NCBI GenBank assembly: GCA_019426215.1
Contig: CM033404.1
Coordinates: forward strand, 26,908,843-26,972,842
Reading direction: 5' to 3'
DNA: 64,000 nt
Origin: Buddleja alternifolia
Lineage: Eukaryota; Streptophyta; Magnoliopsida; Lamiales; Scrophulariaceae
Positions 11,737-24,316 of this stretch are shown here, piece by piece. Positions within the stretch are counted from its first letter, which is position 1, and every line of letters begins with the position of its first letter. The notes beneath the pieces are model-generated. The model had not been told where the DNA came from. It did no database searches and saw only the letters and a list, made by a program, of their open reading frames with translations. A program made the translations under genes and the position numbers.

Positions 11737-11904
11737 AGGACTGCTTCTGCCCAACCAAAGGTGACGGAGGGAAAGTTGGGGCCATGATTGAACCTGGTGG
11801 TAGAGAGAAAAATTCGACTATTAGGGGTTTGTCTACAATTTTGCTTGAGTACATGAATATTTGATTTTCTCAGTTTGATTGGTGTCCAGATGGAACGAGG
11901 ACAA
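11737..11904 (+). other. Continuation of the interrupted locus between two LTR elements
   Basis: This 168-bp remnant lies between the small LTR element and the family D LTR. It stays open with KGDGGKVGAMIEPGGREKN and reaches a stop near 11851. It is the other side of the target site of the small LTR element. No family is recognised. Confidence 0.3.
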
Positions 11905-14520
11905 TGTTGGGTTGGGTGATCCCTAGGGTAGGTTAGCATAGCGGAATATTAAAATTTTATAATCCTATCCCGCAACAGGATTATGGCCGGTTTAATCAAA
12001 CTAATACAAACGAGAAAAATCTAACTACGCGAAATACCTTTCGCGCTATTTCCCTCGTATAAATTTCTAATCTTATCAACCCGAACAAATACTCCCTTGA
12101 CTCGAATCTACAAAGAAACCGTCGGCCCCTTCTTTGATTTCCAAGCTCCATTTTTCGCTCCTTTGTATCTTTAAGCGATCCAATGTCTCGCCTCTAAGAT
12201 GTATCAACACCTCTTTATAGTTCCCAATAAATATATATATGGTGCTAGCCTACATATTTATTCTAGATCCAATCTAGGTTTAATATATGAAAGTTGGAAT
12301 ATTATGTATGAAAGATTAAGCTCAACACATGAGCAAAATCTTGTCTAAATAAAAAGCTAAGGGGCGGCTACTATGGAGAAAAATAGAAGATAAATTTTTC
12401 TTTCTCTTTCTCTAAGGTGGGCGAAAATTTCACTATGTAAAAGTGTGTGTGTGTTTTTTTTTTAACACATATATTTATAGAGAGACTCCTAAGTTTAATT
12501 TACTAGGAAGTCAAGATAAAATCAAATCTCCAAGATTTATTTCATCTAATCCTAAGTAAACTCAATTAAGAAGTTTTCTTAAAACAAGGAAATTAGCCAA
12601 CAATCTAACTTATTCCTTTTCTCTTTCATAAATATTTCCTTGATTCTAACATGATCAAGACTTGGAGAGGAATTAATTCCTCTCCTAATTTCCGCCACCT
12701 ACACGCCCATGTGTAGTCTTGGAGTCCAGAATTTTTATCATACTTGATTCAATTTTTTGACTCCTATTTAATAGTCCAACCATTTAATTAAATACTACAT
12801 AATAATTAAAGTCCAACTTTAATTATTATTAGCCCAATTATTTATTAATTTTATTTAATTTTTGGCCCAAGCCTATTAATTAAATAAGGGATATTTGCAT
12901 AAAATCCCCCTGTGTTAATGCGAAACTGCAAAAAAACACCGGTGTTAACGAAATAGGCTAAACACCACCATGTGTTATTCAAAAATCTGCAAAAAGTCAC
13001 TTTTTTTAAAAAAAACAAGCATGTTTTTCATGTTTTTCACCTTTAATGACATACTTCTTTGTCATTTATACACTCTCCAAACAAAATAAAAGGTAAAATA
13101 GTGTTATTTCACCCAAAAAACACATTTCTTTCTATCTTTTTAACAAAAAATGACTTTTTGCAGACTTTTGAATAACACATGGTGGTGTTTAGCCTATTTC
13201 GTTAACATTGGTGTTTTTTTTTTGGCAATTTCGCATTAACACAAGGGGCTTTTTTGCAATTATCCCATTAAATAAAACCCTTGGACTCTACTAGGTACAT
13301 TAATTAATTAATCTTCCTTGATTAATTAAATAGTCTAATTAATTGTTCTCCTATCAATTAATTAATATTCCCAATTAAGTAAGTACTAGACTTTCCCAAT
13401 TTACCTCAACTTCCAAAGTTGATTAATCATATCTTATAAGCAGGAACCTTAGGAGTTAGTGTGTGACCCCTTAGGCTCGTTCATGTGCTAGTTGTAAGTG
13501 CACTTTCCAAAAGTACCAGTGTACCTTTCTTTATTTAGAAAGTACTAGATTAAATCTTCCTTGATTTAATCAGACCATGTATTATTCACCATTATATCAT
13601 GGTACCTACAAATCGAGGTTACTGTCTAGCAACGGGCCCCGAAGACCTAGACAGGAACGATATTAAGATACTTAACCTATCATAACGACGATCCTCGTGT
13701 AAGTAAGATTCCTCCATCAAATTTCCCGGATTGGAATCTCGAGTAATGGCTTAGTCAAAACTCTTATGACCTAATCTCTATGTTTCCTTCATTGCATGAC
13801 ATCAATTCTAGCAATCCAAACAAGGAAACACTCTGCCTCTTTGCATTGCCATACTTTGCGCAAAGATTTCTTGAATCGATTCATTGAGCAAAACATAGGA
13901 AATGTCTGATTAGCTAAATTAGTGATAGATCCACTCTCATATACCTTGACGCATAATCATACTATACCCAAGATATCCCATATGAAGTCTCGCAAAGGAA
14001 TCATGAGATAAGTCAAAGTATAATCGACTATGCTCAAAGTAACCAATGGAACCTCAGGTCCATAAGGATTACTCTTACACCTATGTGATTATTGAAAATT
14101 TCACATTCGATCAAGAAAACAATTTTAGAAATTTCCAGCGGGGTTGTTCAGTTCACTCATTATCTAAATGAGAACCCTCGTACACATCTATGCCTATGGA
14201 ACGAGGCACGCTCTCTAAGAACACATGTGTACAAGCAAGTCATTTGGGTCTTTGTCAATATCCCTCATTTTGACAGACCCTTTAACGACTTGGAACCTTT
14301 TAAGAATCACGACTTTGGAGACATATTCCATCATCATCATTCCCGATATCCGATGATGTCCCATAGTCATGTGTGATTCAAGAGACTTCATTATAAGCTT
14401 ATTTAGATAGTTTAGGAACAAAGAATACCATAAAGGTTTAGACTTATTATAGTAAGATTGTCATAGAGTATCTCGAGAATGGCGCCCAACTAATTGGCGC
14501 GCCGGGCACTAACTTTATCA
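11905..14520 (-). repeat. 3' LTR of copia element D, containing a MITE
   Basis: On the minus strand it starts TGATAAAGTTAGTGCCCGG at 14520 and ends CCCAACA at 11905. It aligns with the solo LTR at 51809-53402 plus 62421-63072. It is about 2.2 kb without the MITE. The MITE at 12888-13266 is absent from the second copy, which gives the empty site. Confidence 0.85.
12888..13266. mobile_element. Mutator-type MITE with long terminal inverted repeats and 9-bp target duplication
   Basis: A 379-bp element is flanked by identical 9-bp attaaataa (12879-12887 and 13267-13275). Its ends are long inverted repeats of roughly 115 bp (gggatatttgca... and its decayed complement ending aattatccc). There is no coding capacity. 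The 9-bp duplication and long TIRs point to a MULE-derived MITE. The empty site, with one copy of the 9-mer, is present in the related LTR at 53068-53076 (complement strand). Confidence 0.88.
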
Positions 14521-14534
14521 ATCTCCCACTTGCC
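14521..14534 (-). promoter_or_regulatory. Polypurine tract of copia element D
   Basis: Minus-strand gggcaagtgggagat immediately precedes the LTR start TGATAAAG. This is the usual place and form of a copia plus-strand primer. Confidence 0.75.
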
Positions 14535-17110
14535 CAAGAGCTAATTGCCCCATGTACTCGAGGCCCATTCTCCAGAGATGTCCTTCTAGTACTTTTGACT
14601 CAAGGGGCTTAGGTGATTGTGGGTTTGGTATATTATTTGTCGAGTGCACATGTTCCACTCAGACATTGCCCTCTCCCTATAATCTGTTAGATCACATGGT
14701 ATTGCCATATATGTGGTTGGATTTTTGATGAGACCTATGCTCGTTTGCTCATGCAACAACCACCATTGTTATCATAGTACATAGTACTTGATCAACAATG
14801 AATATAATTACTCCCACTCAAGGGTGTGATTCCTCATCCAAAGGTCCACTTCAGTGGTGAAAACGCGATAGTGGATTGCTTGGACCCTATCAAATTCACC
14901 GCTCGACCATTCTAGTTTTTCCTCAATGGGGTTCGTCCATCATGGCTACATAGAGTATGTACGCCATTTCACGTTTTGTTCCCCTTCTTCATGGATGACT
15001 CGGCGAAGATTCCTTACTTGGAATCTTTTAGTTTGCCATTTGAGGATACTTACAAAAATTAAATTTTAACCTAAGGTTTTCCACAAAGGAAATCAGAGTC
15101 TCTCGCCACTCTATTTCCATTGTCCATTGTCATTTTCTTGTGAAGATATCCTTAGTCCTCTAAGGTATTAAGGATAGTCTTTCATGGCAGTCCAGTGACT
15201 AACACTGGTTTCGACTATTGTTGTCATACACTCCTAGTGTATCAGCAATATCGATCCATGTACGTAGAACTTCATACATCGTGTCGCCTATGACTAGCGC
15301 AACATGTATGTGAGAAATCAGTACTCTTTCCTCTAATGTCTAAGGGGACATAGACTTGAAAGTAACTTTTGTCTCAATAGGCAAGAATCCTTTCTTGGAT
15401 TCCTCCTTACTAAATTACTTTGGTTTCCTTTCTATGTACTAGGATTAGGAGAGTCCCCGCATCCCACACTAGCTTTTCTTGATATCTCAAAATACGGAGT
15501 GCGTGGATGCTTCTCCCAAATCCTTCCTTGGAGATTTTGGGGATAACCTTGCTTTTGTTAATTTCAACATCCCTACTTCATTTTCATTTAGTAGGATGCT
15601 TTTAACACAAAGCACCATAACTTTACTTATACTCCAACTCGCCCCTTTTTACACATATTCTTTCAACATTTTGCATGAAACCCATAAGATTATGGTCTCA
15701 TCAAAACACTTTGTAAGCCTCGGGATGCTTACTTGAGTTTGTCATAAGAACTCAGAAGTTAACACACTTGTGATCACTTCCATTGAATGTGAAACCTTCT
15801 GGCTGCTCCATAAAGGTTTATTCCTTAATCACTTTTAAGGAAATGGTTTCCACATTCTACTACCATATCGAATAGGTATGTAGATTTAGCTTGAAGAATT
15901 CAAATGAATTTTCGCATCCCCACTGCAAAAGGATTTTATCCTTTTTCACGTGGCATGCTTTATAGGTTTCAACCTCTCCATTTCTTCCAATCTTTCACTG
16001 CAAGCCCCACTTGCAGCTAATTAGGTGTAACACATCTAAGTGGGCCCACCAAGGTCTAACCTTTTTGGTCCATCTCAAATTTTACAATTTCAAGCTAATT
16101 TCCCGAATCAATGTCCAACATCGTCTCCCACTTTTGGATTTGAATCCAATGGGATTTCCTCCTCGTTGCTTTCATGCAAGAGATCAATCTCTTAGATTAT
16201 CTCGAGATTCTACTAGATCTCCTTGGAGGTTGTGTACTTATGGCTTTTGTCTCAGGCTATGCTATAGTGGTATGTCATGGGTTGGTTTGTGGTTCTTGAG
16301 TTTCCTCAATTTCTACAATCTTTGCCATTCTTATCCAATAAGATTTTCTTCTCCGAAAAGGTGGCATTCCCTCAAAACAAAACTTTGTTCTAAAGGATTA
16401 TAGAAATGATATCCTCAACTTCATTTTGGATATCCCATATACCTTTCACAAGTTGGATCCTAGATCTATCTTGTCTCCCACTAACATCTTCATATCCTAA
16501 GATATTTGTATGAAGATGCTATAATCATACCTTAATGCACGTATGGTATACACTCTTACAATGTCCTATTCACATATAGGTTATTGATTCTAGGTTATAA
16601 CCTCAGAATAAAGAGGGAGGTCAGTAAAACTCACCATGGACTGAATAATATCAAATAAAATTCAGCTCTTTCGTTCAACTACCCCATTCGAATGAGGCTT
16701 GTTAGTGGAGTCTTAACTTGAAAGAATCCTATTCTTTCTTAGATAATCACTTGAACGAGTATACTTTTCTTGATCTAATCAATGATTTTGATACTTCGTT
16801 CATACTTCTCTACTTCATGTCTAAACACCTTCAATCCTATCAAACATTTTAGACTTAGTACATCCAATGTACTCCATGGAGTAAGAAGATTTCTAGCATT
16901 GCTACGTAGTGCAACATATACATGCCCATTTGCCTAGCAAACAAAGATTTAGTCATTTTTCCCTTAAGACAAGATTAATGAGTAGCTCCCTTGCACTGCT
17001 CCCTTGAACCTTTCTTTAGAGATATGACTTAATCATTATGTGTCATATGTTAGGGTTGATTATCTAACCTTCCTATTAACTGTTCACATCTTGCCATCTT
17101 TATAGCATAT
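14535..17110 (-). pseudogene. Decayed copia pol (integrase, RT, RNase H) of element D
   Basis: No long frame remains, but protein remnants in changing frames are readable on the minus strand. They are: GKMTKSLFARQ near 17000 (just after the integrase zinc region); a NGVVER-like stretch near 16680 followed by a DLPL-like stretch; NATFSEKKILLDKNGK near 16350-16400; and, next to the LTR, VEHVHSTNNIPNP, then LEGHLWRMGLEYMG (RNase H end). Order and spacing fit integrase, then RT, then RNase H of copia pol. Stops and frame changes are too many to count by eye, so this is an old dead copy. Confidence 0.7.
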
Positions 17111-18053
17111 GATCGATTTTAACACCCGCTTCCATTTCCACCTTTGCCATTTAGCTCCTTAGTTGTTCTTTATTCATTTCCTATAGGCATCCAATGCCTT
17201 TGTATGGAGATGAATTAACTACTTAGCATTGGCATGTCCTTCTTAATGGTGGCTACAACATTTCAACAACTACTTTGTTAAATGTTGTACCTTAACAATG
17301 AACTAGTCATATGATTTAGAGAGTGATAAGACCACTAGGTCTATCCTTGACTCCTTTGTCAAATGAGTTTCCAAAACTCTTCTAGAGATTCTAAATCTCT
17401 CTCTCTAAATCTTACACTAATTTGTTCAATCGAATGAACTATAATACCCATACATGATCCATGCTCTCATTTGCTTCTAAAGTTTAATGAGGCATCTTGC
17501 TTGGATATTATCTTGGTCTCACCTCACATAGGTAGTCCCTTCATGGTTATTTTGCTCTAAGCAATTAGAGACTAGGAATTTTCCATATGTCCAACACACA
17601 TTCCTATTCTCATAAACGAGGACAATTACTAGGTCGCATTGTTCTATTTGTATTGCTTGGGATTAGTTCAGTTACAGTTAGGTTCTATTCTAGATTTGAT
17701 TGAGTGGTACTAAATTATGTCTAACATAATAAGGCAATACAAATAAATAAGCATTCAGCTATAAATTAAGTACTTATACAATTTGATCTTTAATTGTACA
17801 AGTCTCCCACAATTTTCCAAACTCCACCACCCCGTTGATGGAATTTGAGAAAGCTTAATTTCCTTAGTGGGCTTGAGATCTAACCAAATCAATCAAAGCA
17901 CCTCAATTATATGAGTGTGTTCGATTTCTTCAGTTAGTAGTCGCGCCGGACCTTCTACCTCGTAGTTCTCAAGATCGTTTTACCTCGTCTTTCACATATG
18001 GCCCAATTATATGGGTGTACAATATGCTACCTCAACGTCAGGCCAAATCCATC
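17111..18053 (-). other. Decayed 5' portion of element D; no gene seen
   Basis: By position this should be the gag/protease end of element D. I could not find a convincing zinc knuckle or protease motif. It ends at the first base of the A1 LTR. Confidence 0.4.
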
Positions 18054-19559
18054 TGATGGTCCCAAGTGGCATAAGAAAGGGTCTAAAGGGGGGGGGGAGG
18101 AGGGGTTGAATTGACCCTGAAGTCTTTTTCGACTTTAAAAATATTTCATATTACTTTGAAGAATTTGAACGCTTGGAAAGCTTAGCGCTAATTTAGGCAC
18201 TTAGGAATAGATAACTTAGACTTAGTGATTTCAACAATTACCAAAGTAGGGTAATGTTTCAATTGCTTAATCAGGGTTAGCACAGCAGAAATGATTTTAT
18301 AGCTTAGCGTTCTATTGAACTTGAATTAGTCGCTTAACTATTTTGAATGATTGTTCAAGTTATAATATGCAAATGTAAAGTAAAGCAATAAAATAGTAAA
18401 TAACACAAGATATTGTAAGGTTCACTGGGTGATGTAATCCCAGCTACGTCCTTCTTCTCCTTTGCACTTAGAGGAATTCACTAGAAAGATTATCGAAGAG
18501 TCACACAGAGACTTCTACAAAATAGATGAAATGGTAGATGATTTTTGAGCTCCTTGATCACACAGACTTCAGCTCCAACGAAGATCTTCTTAAACAAGCT
18601 TCTCTCACACAAAAATGCTGCTTGTAGAATCAACAAACTTTCTCACTCAGATGAAACATGTTGGAGGTTTTGTCACGAGTTTGTTTGATGTTGAAAAGTT
18701 CAAACAACTTGGGATATCTCAATTGTAATTTAGGATTCTTCTCTGAATAGGTTTGAGATATCTATAATTGTCTTTGGAATGTATTATGAAAAGCTTGAAG
18801 GATTTTGGCTATGGAGTTTGTAAGCTTTTCTTTCAAGTAATTTCAGCAAAGTTTTGACCTTTTTCTTGTGCATGTACGCGTATATTTAAGGTTTGTTGAA
18901 GCGTACTATTTATAGGGTTTCTTTGGATTTGTCCGTTGGACACATGTGAGAGCGTGTACCTCACGCAGCGTGGTAAACAGTCCCTTTCTGACATTCCTGA
19001 AATTCTGCTGGTTCCGATTGGACAGGAGCAGTTCTTGAACTCTGAAATCTGATAGTCTAGTTAAAAGGTGGCTCGTCCACAAGTCATAATAGCTTATCAC
19101 ATTTAATTCACTTATCAGGCATTTAATGCATTTGAATTTATTTTCCGTTGGAAATAAATATCCGTTGATGATTGCATTTAAGTCCTTCATTACTTGAGAA
19201 TTTATTTCAGGTGAATCTGATCCTTAATCGTTTGAGTCATTTGAGCGCTTGATTCAACAACCCTAAAACAGTCATTTAGCATTTGACAGACCCTAAGAAC
19301 AAATCTTCATCTTCACTTGACTTCAGACGCTGATCTTCAACTTCATCTCTAATAGACTCACCTAGAATTCTATTAGTGACTCGGTATCAAATACTTAGTC
19401 TAAAATCTACAAAGATAAAATTTACAAGCCTAATAAAATAACAAACATTCAAACGCTTATACAATAGTTCTATGAAAACATAAACTTACATTCTTTTGGG
19501 GTCTAACATAAAATCCTATTTTGTCATCATCAAAACATCTAACATGAAATTTCTTAACA
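18054..19559 (-). repeat. 3' LTR of A1
   Basis: On the plus strand it starts tgatggtccc and ends ttcttaaca. It matches 32231-33731 with scattered differences. A run of ten G interrupted by A (about 18088-18105, plus strand) lies near the end. A second, partial copy of its start lies just upstream in element sense at 19776-20260. Confidence 0.92.
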
Positions 19560-19575
19560 ATTTCCCCCTTTTTGA
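19560..19575 (-). promoter_or_regulatory. Polypurine tract of A1, copy next to the LTR
   Basis: Minus-strand aaaaagggggaaat directly precedes the LTR start TGTTAAGAAATTTC. It is the expected plus-strand primer. An identical tract is present at 20261-20275 next to the duplicated LTR start, and another in A3 at 54862-54876. Confidence 0.8.
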
Positions 19576-19775
19576 CGATGTCAAGACCTTAACTCTTATA
19601 ACTCTTTTATAGATCAAGAGTTCAAAGAAAAGCCCAAAATAAATATAAGTCAGTGTTAGAATGTTAGTTATGTTAGCTAATGTTAGATTAGCCTCAACAA
19701 GATGTTTCAGCGATAAATCATTCATTCATATATATGGAGTTTAAAGCATACATGATTTATAGTGAAAATCCGTTG

Positions 19776-20468
19776 ACTAAAATTACAAGCCTATTAAAAT
19801 AACAAACATTTAAGCGCGTGTACCTAATGCATTTGAATTTATTTCCTATTGGAAATAAATGTCCGTTGTTGATTGCATTTAAGTCCTTCGTGACTTGAGA
19901 ACTTATTTCAGGTGAATCTGATCCTTGATCGCTTGAGTGCTTTGAGCGCTTGATTCAACAATCCTGAAACAGTCCTTTAGCGTTTGACAGATGCTAAGAA
20001 CAAATCTTCATCTTCATTTGACTTCTGACGCTGATCTTCAACTTCATCTCTAATAGACTCACCTAGAATTCTATTAGCGACTCGGTATCAAATACTTAGT
20101 CTAAAATCTACAAAGATAAACTTTACAAGTCTAATAAAATAACAAACATTCAAACGCTTATACAATAGTTCTATGAAAACATAAACTTACATTCTTTTGG
20201 GGTCTAACATAAAATCTTATCTTGTCATCATCAAAACATCTAACATGAAATTTCCTAACAATTTCCCCCTTTTTGATGATGTCAAGACCTTAACTCTTAT
20301 AACTCTTTTATAGATCAAGAGTTCAAAGAAAAGCCCAAAATAAATATAAGTCAGCGTTAGAATGTTAGTTATGTTAGCTAATGTTAGATTTGCCTCAACA
20401 AGATGTTTCAGCGATAAATCATTCATTCATATATATGGAGTTTAAAGAATACATGATTTATAGTGAAA
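19776..20468 (-). repeat. Partial duplication of LTR start plus polypurine tract and 3' leader
   Basis: 19828-20260 repeats about 430 bp of the LTR (element-sense 5' part), and 20261-20468 repeats the adjoining 3' untranslated segment found at 19560-19770, including the polypurine tract. The unit is in the same orientation as the LTR. As a result the element has two polypurine-tract/LTR-start junctions, at 19559/19560 and 20260/20261. Confidence 0.82.
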
Positions 20469-20584
20469 ATAACCAGCGACATCATACACAAAGAAATAAA
20501 AGATAAATCAATAAAGAATCATTTTCTTTGTCGCTACTTCGAAGCCTCTTCTTGATAGATTTCATTCGCTAGATCTAGAAGAAC

Positions 20585-23500
20585 TCAATCGATGTTTATC
20601 ATTGTTGTGTGAGAGACTTCATCATAGTCATCGCTTCGATTCTTAGTGCTTCGATTCAACTCAAGTAACCTTTCCACCCAATCCCTTGCAGGGATCCCAA
20701 GCTGTTTGATTAAGTCATGGTAAATGTCCTGCATACGATCGTTGGAAGGTTTCCAATTGAGAGGTCTTCTCAGCGGTGCCGCGTATGGATTAAAACCCAA
20801 ACCTTCTAAAAATTTTACATCAATGTCCGAAAGCCTGTGCCTGCCTTGGTAGTATCTTGGCTTTCACTTCTTAGGGAGCATCTTCTTTAGACTCACTATT
20901 TCTTCAAACATGGAGCACCAGTTTTTGTTGTCTGTCTTTGATATTGGCTCCGTCAAGGCTTTTCCTTTGGCTTTGGACAACTGATGCTTTTCTTTCTCAT
21001 CTTCCCCCTTCTTGGCATCATCAAGGGAGGTTTTGAGATCAGCGATATCTCTTCGCAATAGCCTAAATTCTTCAATAAGTAAAGCAACTTGTTCAGTGAT
21101 ACTTTGAGCAACTGAGTTGGAAGTATTATGTCGCTCAGTATCTACCGAAGCGTTTTGGGCTAAGTGGCGATTGAACTCTTTGGAAAGGGTAGTGATCAGC
21201 GGTGATATGCTGTCATTATTGCTGTAGTGCTCTTAGTAGCAGCGTTTGCAATATCACGACTTCTAGTGTCGGAGACTAACTTGATATTTCTATCATCATT
21301 TTCAAGTATCTTGGAGCAGGAACCCTCGATGGTATTGAGCAAGTTCCGAACAGATCATCTAAAGTCTCATGTCTCTTGATCACTTTCTGAGTCGGAGTCT
21401 GAAGAAGGAGAGCGTTCAGGAGATGGAATGAATTTGTATAAACTAGAAACTGTAGCCTTTCTTTTTGATTTATCTCTGATAAACGGCTCTTCAACAATTT
21501 CTGCATGTACTTCTTCTATCGCTTGCTCAACAGATTGAGTTGCAGTATCAATCTCTGCAACTTGAGCAACAATTGGAACCTCGACTACTGGAGCGCTAGG
21601 GGAAACTTCAGTTTGCATATCAGCGTCTAGAGTAGGAGTGACTTCCTCAGTAGGAGTTTGTTCCAATTCCATTTCAACAATCTCAACTGGAGGAGAAGGT
21701 TTCTCAACAGCAATGACCCAGAGTGGGCCAATTGCTTCCATCACGTGTCTTGGACTGATCACGTTCGTTTGTGGGATAAAGAATGTAGCGTCTTCGTGCT
21801 CTTCAGTACTGAGTGAAAAATGCACATCCTCTGGCAGATCGATACCTGAAATGTAAGAGTTGTAAAAGTCTAAAATAAATAGCATAAGCGCTTGAGCAGC
21901 TTCTTGATCCACTGGCCTGATTAGCTATAGAATTTTGGCCACTTGGATATTTTGTTCGCAAAATAAGACGGGGTGTAAGTTGTACCCATGGAAGTCACTA
22001 AAACCGAAGTGTTGGTTAAAAGTGATATCCAGCGATTGAGAGTTCTCCACAATCGCTCGTCTTTCATGGTGAAATTCATCAAAAGCATCGGTGGTATGAA
22101 TTTGGGTATCGGCTGGTTCTGAATGCTCATCCCGCTTGCTGGTAGAAGCGTCTTCGTTTAAGTCAATTTGAAGTCGCTGACTAAGATTCAACTCAGAGCC
22201 TCCTCGATTTATTCGTCTAAGTTGATCACGGATGTAACTTTCCATACCTCGGTGAAAATAATGTAGGGCATCTACTAGACCCACAAGCGATTCTCTCCTC
22301 TGCAACAGAAATAAGGCATATGCTCTACGCCTATATTCAATTCCAAAATTGAACAAAAATGGATACTGGAGCATCTCATCAATTGTATGAAAATGCAAAA
22401 CAAAATCCTCTGCCCATCTGGATGTATCCAATATCCAACATTTTCCAAGAGTGTCAGCGAGTTCTCTATCAAGTCTTGTAGCCAGCAGTTGCTTGAATCG
22501 CTGCTTCTCTTCTACAAAACTTTCTGCCCAAACTCTGGCAAGGAACTCTCTAGCTTCATCTTCAATCTAAAAATTGATAGGGTTGGGGTGTTCTTGAAGC
22601 GTTGCACCCTTTCCCTTCCATAAACGTAGCGGCTTCTTGGAAGATTTATTGGCTTCAAAATGGACAACTTTGGGAAGCGCTGAATAGCCCATCTTGTTCG
22701 AAAATAATTGACTTCTCAGCGTCTGAAAGAGATGGATTGTGGAGCGTGATTTGAAAGTTGAGCTCCATATCAATCAATTTACTAGACGATAAAAATACTA
22801 CAACGTTTACCCTGAGGAATCTCTTCGACTGTTTCAGTCACTTGATTTTTGTAAGGTTCCATATCCTCAGGCTCCAGAACTACTTCATCATCTTCAAGAT
22901 TAATGAATGAAGTAAGGGGATCAACACGAATAGGGATTTTGAATCCTTCTAATAAATTCAATGTATATTGGATAGTATGTTCCCTAAATGCTGAAAGAAA
23001 CAATTTATCCTAGCGTCAAAAAGAAGAACACAGGAGAGGATAAAATACATTGTCTAAGACAAGTACTTACCCCGATCGCTAGCTAATTCTGTCGAAAGAG
23101 CACCAAAAATGGGAATTGATTCGGGAACAACGTCAGAAGGAGGAGAGGAAGGAACACTATCTTGTTTTTCAAGCGCTGGCTCGGCTGGAGCGCTTGTTGA
23201 TCCTGTTGGAGTGGACCAAGGAGTACGCTTGCGTGCTAGCGGTACTTCTTCCTCTTCAGCCTCTTCTTCTTCTAGAAAGATAACAAAAGCGGGAGGGGGA
23301 GAAGGAGATTTAGGAGGAGAAGAGGGAGACTTCTGCTTTTTCTTGGTCTCCTTCTTCTTCTGCTTCTTGGCTGGCTTGGATGGCTCAACGACTTTCAAGA
23401 CGATCTTTCTTTTAGGTCGCTTAACCACCACTTCCTCTTTTGATGATGATGATGAAGACAATGTCGCTTGCTCCTCATCATCACTGCGAATATTTCCTTC

Positions 23501-24316
23501 GGCAAAGAGTCGCTCATGTTCCTCCTTGGGAATCGCTGCACCACCTAGTCGCTTGGGTTTTAGCAGTTCGTCGATCATTTTCCTGCCGTAGAACTTAAGC
23601 GCTGGAACTTTTTTACTTGCGGTATTAACATGACCGCTAGCGCTTAAAAGAAGACTCAACACAATCCCGTATGGCTTGGGATTAATCGATTGTTCGATCG
23701 CTGCCTTGAAGTGATTAAACACATATCTGGCACAATTGACCTTCAGTTTTGTCAAAATAGCGACCATCATCTTATACTGGCTATTGGTAATCTTATCAAA
23801 ACCTCCTTTTCTGCACTCTATCATTTTAGAGCAGATATCAGCCAGAATGACATATTTGCTCTTCATGTCATTCTTCTTGAAATTTGATGCGTAGGCTTCG
23901 TCAATGTCATCCTTTTTTATTAGATCCCAGACCTTGGTGGTGTCTCCAAGGTTCACATCTTCAACTTCTCCACCATGAGTAGGCAATTGCAGTAAAGTGG
24001 ACAGAAGTTGAGGAGTAAGAGTGAAAGTTTCTTTGGTAAAAGGAAACACGCAGGAAATGGAGTTGCCGTCATAAAAAATGACAGCATTCTGAAAGAAAAA
24101 AAGGGTTTCTTCTGCGTGAATCGAAGAATGAGAAGTCAACATGGTTTTTAGACCCGATTCTTCAATGAGAGGAAGAGTGGTTCTCAAAGGGAAGTTTTGG
24201 TTGTTGAAAAGGTAATCCCAGTTTACAAGAAATCCAGCATTGACTGTTACTTCCTTCTTAGTTTTGGACTTAGAAGATTTTCCGGCAACAGATTTCGAAG
24301 ATTTTAGTGGCGCCAT
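20585..24316 (-). pseudogene. Env-position gene of Sirevirus A1 (large extra ORF after RNase H), decayed
   Basis: ATG at 24314-24316 opens a 420-codon frame to 23054. It has a basic Ser/Lys start, a globular domain (residues about 23-260; FTLTPQLLSTLLQLP) vaguely like the 'putative plant transposon protein' family, then a Lys/Pro/Glu-rich linker (about 280-400). At its end CGGG|GTAAGTACTT is a strong 5' splice site, and a matching acceptor (ctttcag near 22993) leads to an acidic segment. A second domain is open from about 22570 to 21367 except for an in-frame TAG at 21925-21927. It is followed by a Ser/Asp/Glu tract and a coiled-coil-like C-terminus (20585-21366) with several stops. No signal peptide or membrane segment is seen, so 'env' is by position only. 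A3 keeps the C-terminal half at 55133-56083. Confidence 0.68.

Larger units (their letters stand above)
11905..18053 (-). mobile_element. Ty1/copia element, family D: 3' LTR and decayed pol, truncated at element A1
   Basis: On the minus strand this reads decayed integrase, RT and RNase H, then the polypurine tract, then a long 3' LTR. The upstream part (gag and 5' LTR) is missing, because at 18054 the sequence changes abruptly to the LTR of the Sirevirus-like element A1. The LTR family is the same as that of the solo LTR at 51809-63072 on the other strand. Confidence 0.78.

Noticed and set aside
16011..16403. 130-codon plus-strand frame
   Set aside because: It is antisense to decayed copia integrase of element D, which reads on the minus strand.
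19516..19725. 69-codon frame that recurs at 20217-20426
   Set aside because: It spans the LTR start and leader, and recurs only because that segment is duplicated in A1.
23109..23591. 160-codon plus-strand frame
   Set aside because: It is the antisense shadow of the Lys/Ser/Glu-rich linker of the env-position gene.
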